DNA of 64,000 nucleotides from an uncultured Lachnospira sp. (GTDB lineage Bacteria; Bacillota; Clostridia; Lachnospirales; Lachnospiraceae): assembly GCA_910585095.1 (NCBI GenBank), contig CAJUBU010000014.1, positions 37,740-101,739 of the forward strand, in the 5' to 3' direction. Positions within the stretch are counted from its first letter, which is position 1, and every line of letters begins with the position of its first letter. Shown piece after piece: positions 26,087-35,489 of the stretch. The translations under genes were made by a program, and so were the position numbers. The notes beneath the pieces are model-generated. The model was given only the letters and a program-made list of their open reading frames with translations, was not told where the DNA came from and did not search any database.

Positions 26087-26742
26087 GACTTTTTTCCTCC
26101 TTTCTCTGAAATATCGGTTATAAATTTTTCTGTAAAAGATATCATTTCATCATCAAAAATTGGCAATCCCATATAATCTAATATTTTCATAATAAAATGG
26201 TATTTATGCTGTAATTCCTCTGATGTTGCTGGAAATATTGAAGGCATAAGCCAAAAGTTAATAAGCGGCAAAAGTTCCGAAAGTTCTTTTGTATATTCTG
26301 TTTTAATTGAACCATCATTGTTTGCTTCCTCTAATAGTTCTAACCATAAAGGTGTCAAAACACGTCTGTTTTGTTCCACTGCTGCTGCCAAAATATGCGG
26401 GTCCTTTAAAATAGGAACAGCCTCCATATTTAGATGATTTCGTTTTTCATCGGATTGATTTAATGCAAGTAACGACTTAATTTTTTGTAAACCATTTAAA
26501 TCACTCCGATTTTTTACTGCCTCAAAAGGATTATTTTCAAAAAACATTTGATTTCCCAATGTGTACATTACTTCTTCTTTGCTCTGAAAACAACGGTAAA
26601 ACATTCCTTTTGCCCCGCCTACCCTATCCATAATATCAGAAATGGAAGTTTCCTCATATCCTTTAGAAATAAATAATTGTTGTGCTGCATCCAAAATTTC
26701 TTTTTTCCATTGTTCAGGTGTTTTTTTTACAGGTCGTGCCAA
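26083..26742 (-). CDS. TetR-family regulator of the first MFS exporter
   Basis: This 219-residue regulator has the N-terminal DNA-binding domain ILDAAQQLFISKGYEETSIS then DIMDRVGGAKGMFYRCFQSK. A C-terminal ligand domain rich in leucine and proline follows. It starts behind an AAGGAGGTGC site and overlaps the exporter start. A perfect 12-bp dyad lies 24 bp upstream, supporting autoregulation. Confidence 0.9.
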   Translation of the reverse strand: MARPVKKTPEQWKKEILDAAQQLFISKGYEETSISDIMDRVGGAKGMFYRCFQSKEEVMYTLGNQMFFENNPFEAVKNRSDLNGLQKIKSLLALNQSDEKRNHLNMEAVPILKDPHILAAAVEQNRRVLTPLWLELLEEANNDGSIKTEYTKELSELLPLINFWLMPSIFPATSEELQHKYHFIMKILDYMGLPIFDDEMISFTEKFITDISEKGGKKS

Positions 26743-26765
26743 TTTTTAATGCACCTCCTTTATTT

Positions 26766-26794
26766 ATAGTTATTGACTTACGGTCAATAACTAT
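26766..26794. promoter_or_regulatory. TetR operator dyad
   Basis: ATAGTTATTGAC and GTCAATAACTAT form a perfect 12-bp inverted repeat with a 5-bp spacer just upstream of the TetR/MFS operon. Confidence 0.85.
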
Positions 26795-26820
26795 TTTACT
26801 ACTATTTTTATCTTTTTGCA

Positions 26821-26872
26821 ACACAAATATGCCTTTTCGGCATTGAAGTGGAGGACTTCCTTGATAAGATTA
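26821..26872 (+). repeat. Partial copy of interspersed repeat X (3' end)
   Basis: GCATTGAAGTGGAGGACTTC followed by CTTGATAAGATTAAAA matches the distal part of the full repeat. It lies between the TetR operator and the end of the ABC gene. Confidence 0.7.
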
Positions 26873-26884
26873 AAACCAATCATA

Positions 26885-28546
26885 TCAACTATACAAATGT
26901 ACTACTGCATCGGCTGCTGCAATACTGCTTGGTCGATGTGCTATTGTAAGTATGGTACGTCCGCCTTTTAAGGCTTTTATCGCCTCCTGAACAAGTGATT
27001 CCGACTCATTATCAAGCGCCGATGTAGCCTCATCTAATATAACAACAGGTGCATTTCTAATAATTGCACGGGCAATTGCTATGCGCTGTTTCTCTCCACC
27101 TGACAATGTATTGCCGCGCTCTCCTAATACAGTATCATATCCATTTGGCAATTTTATAATAAAATCATGTGCATTGGCTGCCTTTGCTGCCGCTATAATT
27201 TCATCACGGCTTGCTCCATATCTGCCATAGGATATATTTTCAGCAATTGTTGTTTCATATAAATATGGTTCTTGTGGAACATACGAAATTTTTTCTCTGA
27301 TTTCCTTTAATGTAAGCTCTTGGTATTCTTTGCCATCTACGCATATACTTCCTTTTTCTACTGGATAAAAACCTAATAAAAGTTTCACTAATGTACTTTT
27401 TCCACAGCCTGATTCACCCACAACAGCAACCACACTTCCTTTTTCAACTTCCATTGAAAAATTATCCAAAACTTTTCTATCCTTGTCATATGCAAAACTT
27501 ACATTTTGTACAGACAACATTACATTCTTATGTGGTTTTACTGCTTTACAATCATCATCCTTACAAACTTCAAACGCCCATTGTTCTGGCTCTTCTTCCA
27601 TATCAAGAAATTCAAAAATTTTCTCGGCATTGGCAATGCAGTTCATCATTTGCGGTAAATACTGCCCTATTTCTAAAAAGACATTACGAAATGCACCATA
27701 TAATGTATAAAGTGCTGTCAATTCCCCAAGATTTATCCTTCCCAACGACACAAACCATATGCCAAGCCCTAAAAATGCCAAAGCGCCTATTAAATCAAAC
27801 ATGCTATTTAAACATTCAAGACCTGCTGATAAGTGATTTGTACGTTTTTGAATATGGAAATATTCCTTATTGGCGTCTTCATATTCTTTTGACAGCCGCA
27901 AACGAACGGGAAAAATTTTTATTAATTCCATACCAGATAAAATACTTGTCAATTTTTCAAGCATTTTATTGTTTTTATCCGAAAGCTGCCTGCCTGCTGT
28001 TTTTATAGGTTTTGCAAAAAGGGTGTTTACTCCAAATGAAAACAGACTTACTCCAATCAAACAAAGGGTAAGTTCCCAACTAAAGTAAAACATTGGAATA
28101 AGATACACAATTGTAGAAATGAATGCTGAAAGCAATCTGCGAAGTCTTGATGTATAAATATCAGAAGCTTTCTGCGTATCAAAAATCAGTTTTGACATAA
28201 AATCACTGCTATGATTTTTTTCATAGTAGGACATCGGCAAACGCATAGCTTTTGAAAATACAAGTTTTTCTACCCTGCCTGCACCTATTCTTCCCTCAAT
28301 ATTATAACGTATAATACCAAAACGCCACAAAAGCAAACCAAATACAAATACTGCAAAATTTCCAAGCACAAGAAGAAAAATATTATCTGCATTGCCAGTC
28401 TGTGCCGCTGCGACAATATCTTTAATCAAATATGAATTTGCTATTTTGCGTCCTGCATCACCTATCGTAGCAAGCAAAATAGCTCCTAAATAGATAGGAA
28501 GTCTATCTTCCATCAATCTCATAAAACGAAAAAAAGTTTTAGCCAT
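26885..28546 (-). CDS. ABC exporter half-transporter, subunit 2
   Basis: This 553-residue protein has a six-helix membrane domain (about 15-300) and an ATPase domain (about 335-550). The ATPase shows Walker A GESGCGKSTLVKLL, signature LSGGEKQRIAIARAI, Walker B VVILDEATSALD and the H-loop TIAHRPSS. It follows the first ABC gene by 14 bp. The two halves presumably form a heterodimer. Together with the upstream HTH-PurM regulator they make a three-gene operon. The substrate is unknown. Confidence 0.93.
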   Translation of the reverse strand: MAKTFFRFMRLMEDRLPIYLGAILLATIGDAGRKIANSYLIKDIVAAAQTGNADNIFLLVLGNFAVFVFGLLLWRFGIIRYNIEGRIGAGRVEKLVFSKAMRLPMSYYEKNHSSDFMSKLIFDTQKASDIYTSRLRRLLSAFISTIVYLIPMFYFSWELTLCLIGVSLFSFGVNTLFAKPIKTAGRQLSDKNNKMLEKLTSILSGMELIKIFPVRLRLSKEYEDANKEYFHIQKRTNHLSAGLECLNSMFDLIGALAFLGLGIWFVSLGRINLGELTALYTLYGAFRNVFLEIGQYLPQMMNCIANAEKIFEFLDMEEEPEQWAFEVCKDDDCKAVKPHKNVMLSVQNVSFAYDKDRKVLDNFSMEVEKGSVVAVVGESGCGKSTLVKLLLGFYPVEKGSICVDGKEYQELTLKEIREKISYVPQEPYLYETTIAENISYGRYGASRDEIIAAAKAANAHDFIIKLPNGYDTVLGERGNTLSGGEKQRIAIARAIIRNAPVVILDEATSALDNESESLVQEAIKALKGGRTILTIAHRPSSIAAADAVVHLYS

Positions 28547-28560
28547 GCCCTCACCACTCC

Positions 28561-30264
28561 TTATCCTTTTGCATACATTTGTGCATAAATTCCTTGTTTC
28601 TCCAAAAGTTCCTGATGATTTCCCATCTCTGCAACTTTTCCGCCACTAACGACATAAATTCTTTTTGCATTTTTTACAGTAGAAAGTCTGTGTGCTATAA
28701 TAATCACTGTTCTACCTGTTGCTATTCGTTCAATCGCTTCCTGTATTTTCTGTTCCGCCTCAACATCCACTGAAGCCGTTGGCTCATCTAACAAAAGTAT
28801 TGGCGCATCTTTTAAAAAAGCTCTTGCAATTGAAATTCTCTGTCTTTGCCCTCCTGAAAGAAGCACGCCGCGCTCACCGACCATTGTCTCATACCCATTG
28901 GGAAGCTGCATAATAAAATCATGAATATTTGCATTTTTACATGCTTCTATAATCTCTTTCTCTGTTGCATTTTCCTTGCCGCAAGCTACATTCTGCCTAA
29001 TTGTCTCAGGAAACAAAAATACATTTTGTGAAACTTCCGAAAAACAACTTCTTGCTGCCTCTAAATTCCACTCCTCAAAGGAATGTCCAAAAAGCATATA
29101 TCCACCATTATTTTTTTCATAAAATCCACAAAGCAGTTTAAAAATCGTTGTTTTTCCTTCTCCGGAACCTCCTACAAAAGCTATCTGCTCACCCGCTTCA
29201 ATCAAAAAACTCATTCCATTTAAAACCAAATGTTCTTTGCTGCCATCATAAGAAAAATTAACATTTTGCCACTCAACAGCAGGAACATTTTTATTATTTT
29301 CAAGTTTTTTATGTATACTGCCATCTGCTCTTTCTTTCTTTTGTTTATAAATTTCTTGTATTCTCTTTAACGCAACGCCAACTTCACGAATATCATTTGC
29401 ACAGAAAACAATATCTCCAATTGGATATAAAATTCTGCTGAGTATTACTGTAAAAGCCATCATTTCCCCAACAGTAATCCTGCCCTGTCTCGTTTCATGC
29501 AACGCAAAAAGGTAACAACATATTACAGGAATCGTTGTAATTACATTTTTAAGCACCCAGCCAAGTGAGGATATTCGCGTGCTTTTACATGCCTGTGCTA
29601 CCATATTATCAATAATTGTATCAATTTTTTGCTTTTGCAGTTCATAAAGGTTATAGCTTCTGCCAACAATAATGCCTTGAATGGCATCATAAGCCTTCTC
29701 GGTGCGCTCATCCATATGCGTACGTAACTTTTTTGCCAACTCTGCTAATTTTTTTGATAATCTATCTGCTACAATTAACATAATTGGATAACTTGCAAAT
29801 AAAACAACAATCAACATTACATCCATTTCAATCAAATATATTGTTGCTGTCATTACCGTAATGATATTGATAAGAAGACTTGGGAGAATTTCTGAAAAAA
29901 ACCTTCCCATTTCTTCTATATCCGATATCAATCGAGTAATAATACTCCCCGTTCCTTTTTCATCAAAATAAGAAAAAGGAAGCTGTAACAAATGTCTTTC
30001 AAGTGATGTACGCACTTCCTTTTGCACCATTGCACTATAATGATTTCCAAAAATACTTTTTAAATATGCACAAACTGTTCCTAATACAATCATCCAAAAC
30101 AATGGTGTAATAAATTCTCCAAAATATACTTGCTCACCCGAAATTAGTAAATCTGTTGCTTTGGCGATAAAATCGTTGCCTATAATAATAACTTCATTTA
30201 AAATAAATGAAAATATGATAAACAATAACAACATATATCCATTCCGTATGCCTGCTTTTACCAT
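28561..30264 (-). CDS. ABC exporter half-transporter, subunit 1
   Basis: This 567-residue fused membrane/ATPase protein has Walker A GGSGEGKTTIFKLL, signature LSGGQRQRISIARAF, Walker B ILLLDEPTASVD and IIIAHRLST. The Walker A has glutamate in place of the usual cysteine or serine. The chosen ATG (30264) has GGAGGG eight bases upstream and overlaps the TGGTAA end of the regulator gene. The alternative ATG seven codons earlier would place that site inside the gene. Translational coupling to the HTH-PurM gene points to a regulator-exporter unit. Confidence 0.92.
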   Translation of the reverse strand: MVKAGIRNGYMLLLFIIFSFILNEVIIIGNDFIAKATDLLISGEQVYFGEFITPLFWMIVLGTVCAYLKSIFGNHYSAMVQKEVRTSLERHLLQLPFSYFDEKGTGSIITRLISDIEEMGRFFSEILPSLLINIITVMTATIYLIEMDVMLIVVLFASYPIMLIVADRLSKKLAELAKKLRTHMDERTEKAYDAIQGIIVGRSYNLYELQKQKIDTIIDNMVAQACKSTRISSLGWVLKNVITTIPVICCYLFALHETRQGRITVGEMMAFTVILSRILYPIGDIVFCANDIREVGVALKRIQEIYKQKKERADGSIHKKLENNKNVPAVEWQNVNFSYDGSKEHLVLNGMSFLIEAGEQIAFVGGSGEGKTTIFKLLCGFYEKNNGGYMLFGHSFEEWNLEAARSCFSEVSQNVFLFPETIRQNVACGKENATEKEIIEACKNANIHDFIMQLPNGYETMVGERGVLLSGGQRQRISIARAFLKDAPILLLDEPTASVDVEAEQKIQEAIERIATGRTVIIIAHRLSTVKNAKRIYVVSGGKVAEMGNHQELLEKQGIYAQMYAKG

Positions 30265-31514
30265 TTTACTGTTCCCTCCATCCATACTTTTGCATCAGGA
30301 TATTCATCATCCTTTTCTATCCTTCCAACAACATAACATTGATAATAATTTTCAATAATTTTTACCACTCTGTCACATTTCGACTGCGGCACCGCCAGCA
30401 ACATATTAATACCAAGTGAAAAATTTTCTATAAAACATGTTCTATCCATCATTTTTAAATGATATATATATTGAAACAGTGAAGGAATTGGTATTGTGGA
30501 AATAGAAATATTTGCACCAAGCCCTTTTGGTATCGTATCATAACATTTTCGATGAAATAATGACTTGTCAATTTTAAAAATGCCATGTATAAGATTTTGC
30601 TTGTTAAGCTCACTTATAATATTGACATAGCAATTATTGGGTTTCATTAATTCATCCATAAAAACATGGTGTCCATCAATCTTTGCAAACATAGTATCTG
30701 GTCGTCTATCTAGTATGATTTTTATAAAAGGATAACTAAGTGATGATATCCCTTCTGTATGCAGTCCGATAAGTACGTCCCCTTCTGTTATTTGATTTCC
30801 TGTTATTATTTCTTTTTTGTCTATAACACCTATAATCGAAGCACTTATTTTATATTCACCTGAATGATAATTTACAGCCTGAGCTGCAACTTCCAATCCT
30901 GCAAACATAATTCCATTACTCTCACAAGCTTCCTTAAAAGCTTCACCCATTGTAAGAATTTGACCACTGTCATTGTTTCCGCAAACCACATGTGCTAACA
31001 AAATTGCTGGTCTTACCCCAAAACGTATCAAATTATTAGCCGAACTTGACACCAAATCAATACATATTTCCCTGTCATATCCATTTTCCATTGCAAAACG
31101 CTCCTTAGAGCCAGGAACATGACTTGCAAATACATATACAGGCTCTTCCATTCCTGATGTGTCCATCTTGCAAAATATGGGGTCACTATACCTTGTATGA
31201 AACAGCATATCATTTTTAGTAACAAGATTACTTAATCTATCCTTTGCTATATAAAGCTTTTTAACGTCTAAACCTGTATCCATATAACTGATAACTTTTC
31301 GTTCTGAAAGTCCATTCAACAAAAAGTCAACCGTCGTTTCAAGCGTCTGTGCAATATCATAAATCATATCCACCGATGGCAGACTGATTCCCTGCTCCCA
31401 CCTTGAAACAGCCTGATACGACACATTCAATAAATCTGCAAGCTGTTTTTGTGTCATTCCTTTTACTTTTCTTTGCTCTGCAATTGCTCTTCCAACTTTT
31501 TCCCTGTCAAGCAT
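30258..31514 (-). CDS. XRE helix-turn-helix regulator fused to a PurM/AIR-synthase-like domain
   Basis: This 418-residue protein begins with an XRE domain (about 5-62): VGRAIAEQRKVKGMTQKQLA then DLLNVSYQAVSRWEQGISLP. From about residue 110 the sequence follows the PurM (AIR synthase/SelD/HypE) fold: YDREICIDLVSSSANNLIRF, GVRPAILLAHVVCG, GEAFKEACESNGIMFAGLEV, and KEIITGNQITEGDVLIGLHT then EGISSLSYPF. PurM-fold proteins bind ATP and aminated intermediates, so this half could be an effector-binding domain. The start follows GAAGGGGGAAAACC. Its end overlaps the first ABC gene. Loss of some PurM catalytic signature residues is possible but cannot be scored by eye. Confidence 0.82.
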   Translation of the reverse strand: MLDREKVGRAIAEQRKVKGMTQKQLADLLNVSYQAVSRWEQGISLPSVDMIYDIAQTLETTVDFLLNGLSERKVISYMDTGLDVKKLYIAKDRLSNLVTKNDMLFHTRYSDPIFCKMDTSGMEEPVYVFASHVPGSKERFAMENGYDREICIDLVSSSANNLIRFGVRPAILLAHVVCGNNDSGQILTMGEAFKEACESNGIMFAGLEVAAQAVNYHSGEYKISASIIGVIDKKEIITGNQITEGDVLIGLHTEGISSLSYPFIKIILDRRPDTMFAKIDGHHVFMDELMKPNNCYVNIISELNKQNLIHGIFKIDKSLFHRKCYDTIPKGLGANISISTIPIPSLFQYIYHLKMMDRTCFIENFSLGINMLLAVPQSKCDRVVKIIENYYQCYVVGRIEKDDEYPDAKVWMEGTVKW

Positions 31515-32091
31515 TGGTTTTCCCCCTTCTATGCTTTGCCCTAACAAAATTTCAATTATTATTGCCTGTTTACAACAAAACATTCCTACTATAAAATCAA
31601 GTGTTCTCATACTTTTATCATAATAAAATTTTATCACAGGATAAATACACGAACAATCAATAGGATATTGAGAAGTAAATAAAAACTCAACTTATATGTT
31701 ATATATTTTTCTTATTGGGATTGAATCAAGATTGAAAATAGAATATTAATATAGATTTGATAAAGATATAAAAATTTATTATAGAAAATAGAAATTTGTG
31801 AAATTTTACTATATATGAAATGGTATTGTTAAAATCATCTAAATAATGAGACAAACTGTATCATAAAAAATGGATTCTTTGTTATTCAAAATATTTGAAT
31901 AATATCAAAAACCTGTAAAAGTTATTGCAAATTTTATGAAATAATAAAAAATTTCATATTATATAAAAGGCTATTGCAATGAAGAACTCTTAAATCAATA
32001 TTGCAGTTATGTAAATAATAACAACCACATCGAATGCTAAAAGATTCTTTTGCAACAGTCTCTATATATTTTTCATATAAATTTAACCCCA
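31515..32091. other. Non-coding gap upstream of the HTH-PurM operon
   Basis: An A/T-rich 577-bp stretch. Around 31855-32066 it carries a loose inverted arrangement ending in TTTTGCAACAGTCTC, which resembles the ends of other ACTGTTGTA palindromes in the window. The operon promoter should lie near 31515-31700. I see no gene. Confidence 0.4.
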
Positions 32092-32131
32092 TCAAGCAAG
32101 CAGCGTAGCGAATTACAAATATCCACTTAAC
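32092..32131 (-). repeat. Partial copy of interspersed repeat X (5' end)
   Basis: AAGCAAGCAGCGTAGCGAAT and ACAAATATCCACTTAA match, in reverse orientation, the first 40 bp of the full repeat. It ends at the stop codon of the aldo/keto reductase gene. Confidence 0.65.
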
Positions 32132-32971
32132 TCATGCCATTGTCATAAACCACTCAACTATCTTTGGGTCATAATGAGAGAAAAATAAGCTCTCTCCCGT
32201 ATCTAATGCTTCAATTTTAATCATTTCATCATCTGTCAACTTAAAATCAAAAACATTCAAATTTTCTTCCATTCTTTCCTTATGTGTCGATTTTGGAATA
32301 ACCACCACATCACTTTGAATAAGAAATCGCAAAGTCACCTGTGCAGCCGATTTACCATATTTTTCACCAATTTCTTTTAACACTGGATTATTAAAATAAT
32401 CATTTTTTCCCTCTGCAAATGGTCCCCACGACTCTATTTGCGTGTCATACTTTTTTAAATATTCCTTAGCCATTTTTTGCTGCTGAAATATATGTGTTTC
32501 TACTTGATTAACGGCTGGTTTAATTTCTGCAAAATGGTGAATATCAATAAATCTATCAGGATAAAAATTAGATACTCCAATCGCTTTTGCTTTGCCATCT
32601 TTGTAAGCTTCTTCCATTGCTCGATACGTTCCATAATAATCGCCAAATGGCTGATGAATTAATAATAAATCAATATAATTCGTCTGCAATTTTTGTAAAG
32701 ATTCCTCAATGGAAGCCTTTGCTTTCTTATATCCAGCATTACTAATCCAGACTTTTGTTGTTATAAAAAGTTCTTCACGCGAAACGCCGCATTTTGCAAT
32801 TGCATTTCCTACGCCTTCCTCATTGGCATAAGCCTGTGCGGTATCAATCGAACGATACCCTGCACTAATGGCATCTAAAACACATCTTTGTGCTTCTTTA
32901 GGGTCAACCTGATACACACCATACCCCAATATTGGCATTTTTACTCCATTATTTAATGTAACATATTCCAT
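32132..32971 (-). CDS. Aldo/keto reductase
   Basis: This 279-residue NADPH-dependent TIM-barrel reductase carries the catalytic tetrad: Asp and Tyr in YRSIDTAQAYANEEGVGNAI, Lys in LFITTKVWISNAGY and His in DLLLIHQPFGDYYG. The coenzyme site is VIPKSTHKERMEENL. The start at 32971 follows GGGAGGAGATGGG; the previous gene stops 2 bp upstream. With the carboxymuconolactone-decarboxylase-like, cupin and flavodoxin genes it forms a redox cluster divergent from a LysR gene. Confidence 0.92.
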   Translation of the reverse strand: MEYVTLNNGVKMPILGYGVYQVDPKEAQRCVLDAISAGYRSIDTAQAYANEEGVGNAIAKCGVSREELFITTKVWISNAGYKKAKASIEESLQKLQTNYIDLLLIHQPFGDYYGTYRAMEEAYKDGKAKAIGVSNFYPDRFIDIHHFAEIKPAVNQVETHIFQQQKMAKEYLKKYDTQIESWGPFAEGKNDYFNNPVLKEIGEKYGKSAAQVTLRFLIQSDVVVIPKSTHKERMEENLNVFDFKLTDDEMIKIEALDTGESLFFSHYDPKIVEWFMTMA

Positions 32972-32973
32972 TT

Positions 32974-33300
32974 TTATCCCATCTCCTCCCATACTTCTTT
33001 AGCCATGCGAAATGCTGCCCAAGCTTTCGGCCAACCTGCATAAAATGCTGCATGTGTTAAAATTTCTGCAATTTCTTCCCTTGTCACGCCATGATTTTTT
33101 GCATTCTGCAAATGAAATTTTAAAGAGCTGTCTAAAATTCCACTTGCCATAAGAGCTGTTACCGTTACAATACTTCGGTCTCTTGCTGACAATTTATCTT
33201 CTCTTGCCCAAACCTGCCCAAACAATACATCATCATTTAACTCTGCAAACTTAGGAGCAAATGTGCCAAGTTCATTTCTTCCTGCGGTTACTTTTGCCAT
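32974..33300 (-). CDS. Carboxymuconolactone decarboxylase/AhpD-family protein
   Basis: This 108-residue all-helical protein has the family core RDRSIVTVTALMASGILDSS, LKFHLQNAKNHGVTREEIAE and ILTHAAFYAGWPKAWAAF. The AhpD-type CxxC motif is absent, so it is closer to the gamma-carboxymuconolactone decarboxylase subgroup with no clear redox cysteines. It lies 11 bp from the cupin gene and 2 bp from the aldo/keto reductase gene. This pairing of cupin, CMD and reductase is common in clostridia; the reaction is not established. Confidence 0.88.
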   Translation of the reverse strand: MAKVTAGRNELGTFAPKFAELNDDVLFGQVWAREDKLSARDRSIVTVTALMASGILDSSLKFHLQNAKNHGVTREEIAEILTHAAFYAGWPKAWAAFRMAKEVWEEMG

Positions 33301-33311
33301 ATTATTCCTCC

Positions 33312-33731
33312 TTATACTTCTTTTTCTAATTTTTTATATTCTTCATCTTCCATTGGTTCACACCATTGTGTTTTGCAATTTTCTCCTGCCACTTCAATAG
33401 CTAAATGCTGAAACCATGAATTTACTGTTGCTCCATGCCAATGCTTTACACCTGCTGGAATATGAACAATATCACCTGCCTTTAATTTTCTTGCAGGCTG
33501 CTGCCACTCTTGATACCAACCTTCTCCTGCGGTTACAATAAGCATTTGTCCGCCACCCTTATCCGCATGATGTATATGCCAATTATTGCGGCAGCCCGGC
33601 TCAAATGTCACATTACCAATCACTACCTGCTCTGTCGAAAGCATATTTAAATAACTATTTCCAATAAAATACTGAGCAAATGTTTTATTAAATTTTCCTA
33701 TTGGAAATACACTCATTTCTTTTGGTTCCAT
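33312..33731 (-). CDS. Cupin-domain protein
   Basis: This 139-residue single cupin shows motif 1, GCRNNWHIHHADKGGGQMLI, with metal-binding histidines, and motif 2, GDIVHIPAGVKHWHGATVNS. These support a metal-binding beta barrel. The ATG at 33731 follows GAAATGAGGATAATT, one of the recurring AGAAATGAGG boxes. Cupins of this type often sit beside carboxymuconolactone decarboxylase-family genes, as here. Confidence 0.9.
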   Translation of the reverse strand: MEPKEMSVFPIGKFNKTFAQYFIGNSYLNMLSTEQVVIGNVTFEPGCRNNWHIHHADKGGGQMLIVTAGEGWYQEWQQPARKLKAGDIVHIPAGVKHWHGATVNSWFQHLAIEVAGENCKTQWCEPMEDEEYKKLEKEV

Positions 33732-33829
33732 AATTATCCTCATTTCTATACTGCTTTTATTTTACAAACAGTCATTCTCTTAATAATTTTATACCAAGCT
33801 TAAATATATTATCTGTATTTATTTTATAC

Positions 33830-34333
33830 TTATATCCAACTTTCTAATTCTTGTCGCGAACGATTTACACTGCTTCCATGAATTGCAATCCCTTTTTCCA
33901 CTTTAGCATTTGGACAAAGCGTTTGAATATCTTTTTCACTGCTTCCCATTCCACTGCCTTCATGTGTACAAAAAGGTTTGATAATTTTACTGCTAAAATT
34001 AAAATGTTCTAAAAATGTAAATACTGCCATAGGCATTGTCCCCCAATAATTGGGAAAACCAAGATAAATTACATCATAATCATCAATACTGTCTGGATAT
34101 GCCTTTAATTCAGGACGTGCATCACGTTTCTGGTCGGACTGCGCCTGCTCTATACACTCATTGTAATTTGTTGAATATGCTTGTATTTGCTGCATTTTAA
34201 ACATATCTGCTTCTGTCAACTCTTTAATAATACCTGCAACCACCTCCGTATTGCCAACAGTCAAATTTTTTATCATTCCATTTACATAATTTTCATCAGC
34301 TCTTGAATAAAAAGCAATCAATTTCTTTGACAT
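33830..34333 (-). CDS. Flavodoxin
   Basis: This 167-residue flavodoxin has the N-terminal FMN-phosphate region KKLIAFYSRADENYVNGMIK and the aromatic loops DVIYLGFPNYWGTMPMAVFT and FCTHEGSGMGSSEKDI. It resembles the FldA-like flavodoxins next to LysR and aldo/keto reductase genes. The gene is first in the minus-strand cluster and divergent from lysR across a 122-bp region containing a perfect dyad. Confidence 0.9.
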   Translation of the reverse strand: MSKKLIAFYSRADENYVNGMIKNLTVGNTEVVAGIIKELTEADMFKMQQIQAYSTNYNECIEQAQSDQKRDARPELKAYPDSIDDYDVIYLGFPNYWGTMPMAVFTFLEHFNFSSKIIKPFCTHEGSGMGSSEKDIQTLCPNAKVEKGIAIHGSSVNRSRQELESWI

Positions 34334-34412
34334 GTTAATTCCTCCATATCCTTCTGAATGATTTTATTATAATGTTATTTTTCTTGACATAGAATCTTCA
34401 ATATGTTATTAC

Positions 34413-34435
34413 TGTATAAACTATAAGTTTATACA
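34413..34435. promoter_or_regulatory. Probable LysR operator
   Basis: TGTATAAACT and AGTTTATACA form a perfect 10-bp dyad around ATA, 21 bp before the lysR start and 80 bp before the divergent flavodoxin gene. The position fits a LysR binding site that controls both directions. Confidence 0.8.
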
Positions 34436-34455
34436 ATTTTTATTGGAGATATGTC

Positions 34456-35349
34456 ATGTATAACCCACTTTTAAATACCTTTATTGTCGTTGCTGATTAT
34501 GGCAGTTTTACAAAAGCCGCTGACATTTTATATATTTCACCCACTGCTATTATGAAACAACTAAATGTTTTGGAAAGTCATCTCAATCTAAAATTAATTG
34601 AGCGCACTCATGCAGGAATCCATTTAACAAAAGCAGGAGAAATTATTTATCGTGATGCAAAATTTATGATAGATTATTCCAAAAAATCAATTTTAAGTGC
34701 AAAAACAGCCCTTTTGGCAAATGATACAACATTTTGTGTCGGAACATCACTGCTTAATCCTGCAAAACCTTTTATGGATTTGTGGTATCATGTCAATAAA
34801 GATTTTCCTGAATATAAATTACATCTTGTCCCTTTTGAGGACAACCATGAAGGTATCCTTTCTGAAATTGAACTGTTGGGAGAAAAATTTGATTTTCTTA
34901 TTGGTGTATGTGATTCAAAAGAATGGCTTTCACGCTGTAATTTTTTGCCAATTGGCTCTTATAAAAAAATGATTGCTGTATCAAGAGAACATCGACTTGC
35001 CAAAAAAACTTACATTGATATTGAAGATTTATATGGAGAAACATTAATGATGGTACAACGTGGCGATTCTGGAACAAATGATTTTATTCGCCATGATTTG
35101 GAAAAAAATCATCCAAAAATTCAGATTGAAGACACACCTCATTTCTATGATTTATCAGTATTTAACCGCTGTGCCGAAACACAGCAAGTACTTCTTACTA
35201 TTGAATGTTGGCAAGAGGTACACCCTGCTTTAATTTCCATTCCTGTCAACTGGAATTATACTATTCCATACGGATTGCTTTATAGTTTTAACGCACCAGA
35301 AGATGTATTAAAATTTATTGAAGCGGCAAAACAAATAACAAACTATTAG
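34456..35349 (+). CDS. LysR-family transcriptional regulator
   Basis: This 297-residue protein has an N-terminal winged helix (FIVVADYGSFTKAADILYIS then PTAIMKQLNVLESHLNLKLI) and a C-terminal substrate-binding domain of about 200 residues. It is divergent from the flavodoxin/cupin/CMD/reductase cluster and presumably controls it in response to a redox or small-molecule signal. Confidence 0.92.
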   Translation: MYNPLLNTFIVVADYGSFTKAADILYISPTAIMKQLNVLESHLNLKLIERTHAGIHLTKAGEIIYRDAKFMIDYSKKSILSAKTALLANDTTFCVGTSLLNPAKPFMDLWYHVNKDFPEYKLHLVPFEDNHEGILSEIELLGEKFDFLIGVCDSKEWLSRCNFLPIGSYKKMIAVSREHRLAKKTYIDIEDLYGETLMMVQRGDSGTNDFIRHDLEKNHPKIQIEDTPHFYDLSVFNRCAETQQVLLTIECWQEVHPALISIPVNWNYTIPYGLLYSFNAPEDVLKFIEAAKQITNY

Positions 35350-35422
35350 TATTGTATCTTATCTGTTATCCAATATATTTTAATATTTGAAAATTTATAT
35401 TGTAATAAAAAAAATAAAATAA

Positions 35423-35467
35423 GGCTATTCTTTGAACAGATAATAACAATCTGTACTAAGAATAGCC
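35423..35467. terminator. Bidirectional terminator between lysR and the chemoreceptor gene
   Basis: GGCTATTCTT pairs with AAGAATAGCC, with an inner ACAGAT/ATCTGT extension. T-rich tracts follow on both strands, fitting the convergent genes. Confidence 0.8.
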
Positions 35468-35489
35468 AAAAATTGACTTTTTATTACAA

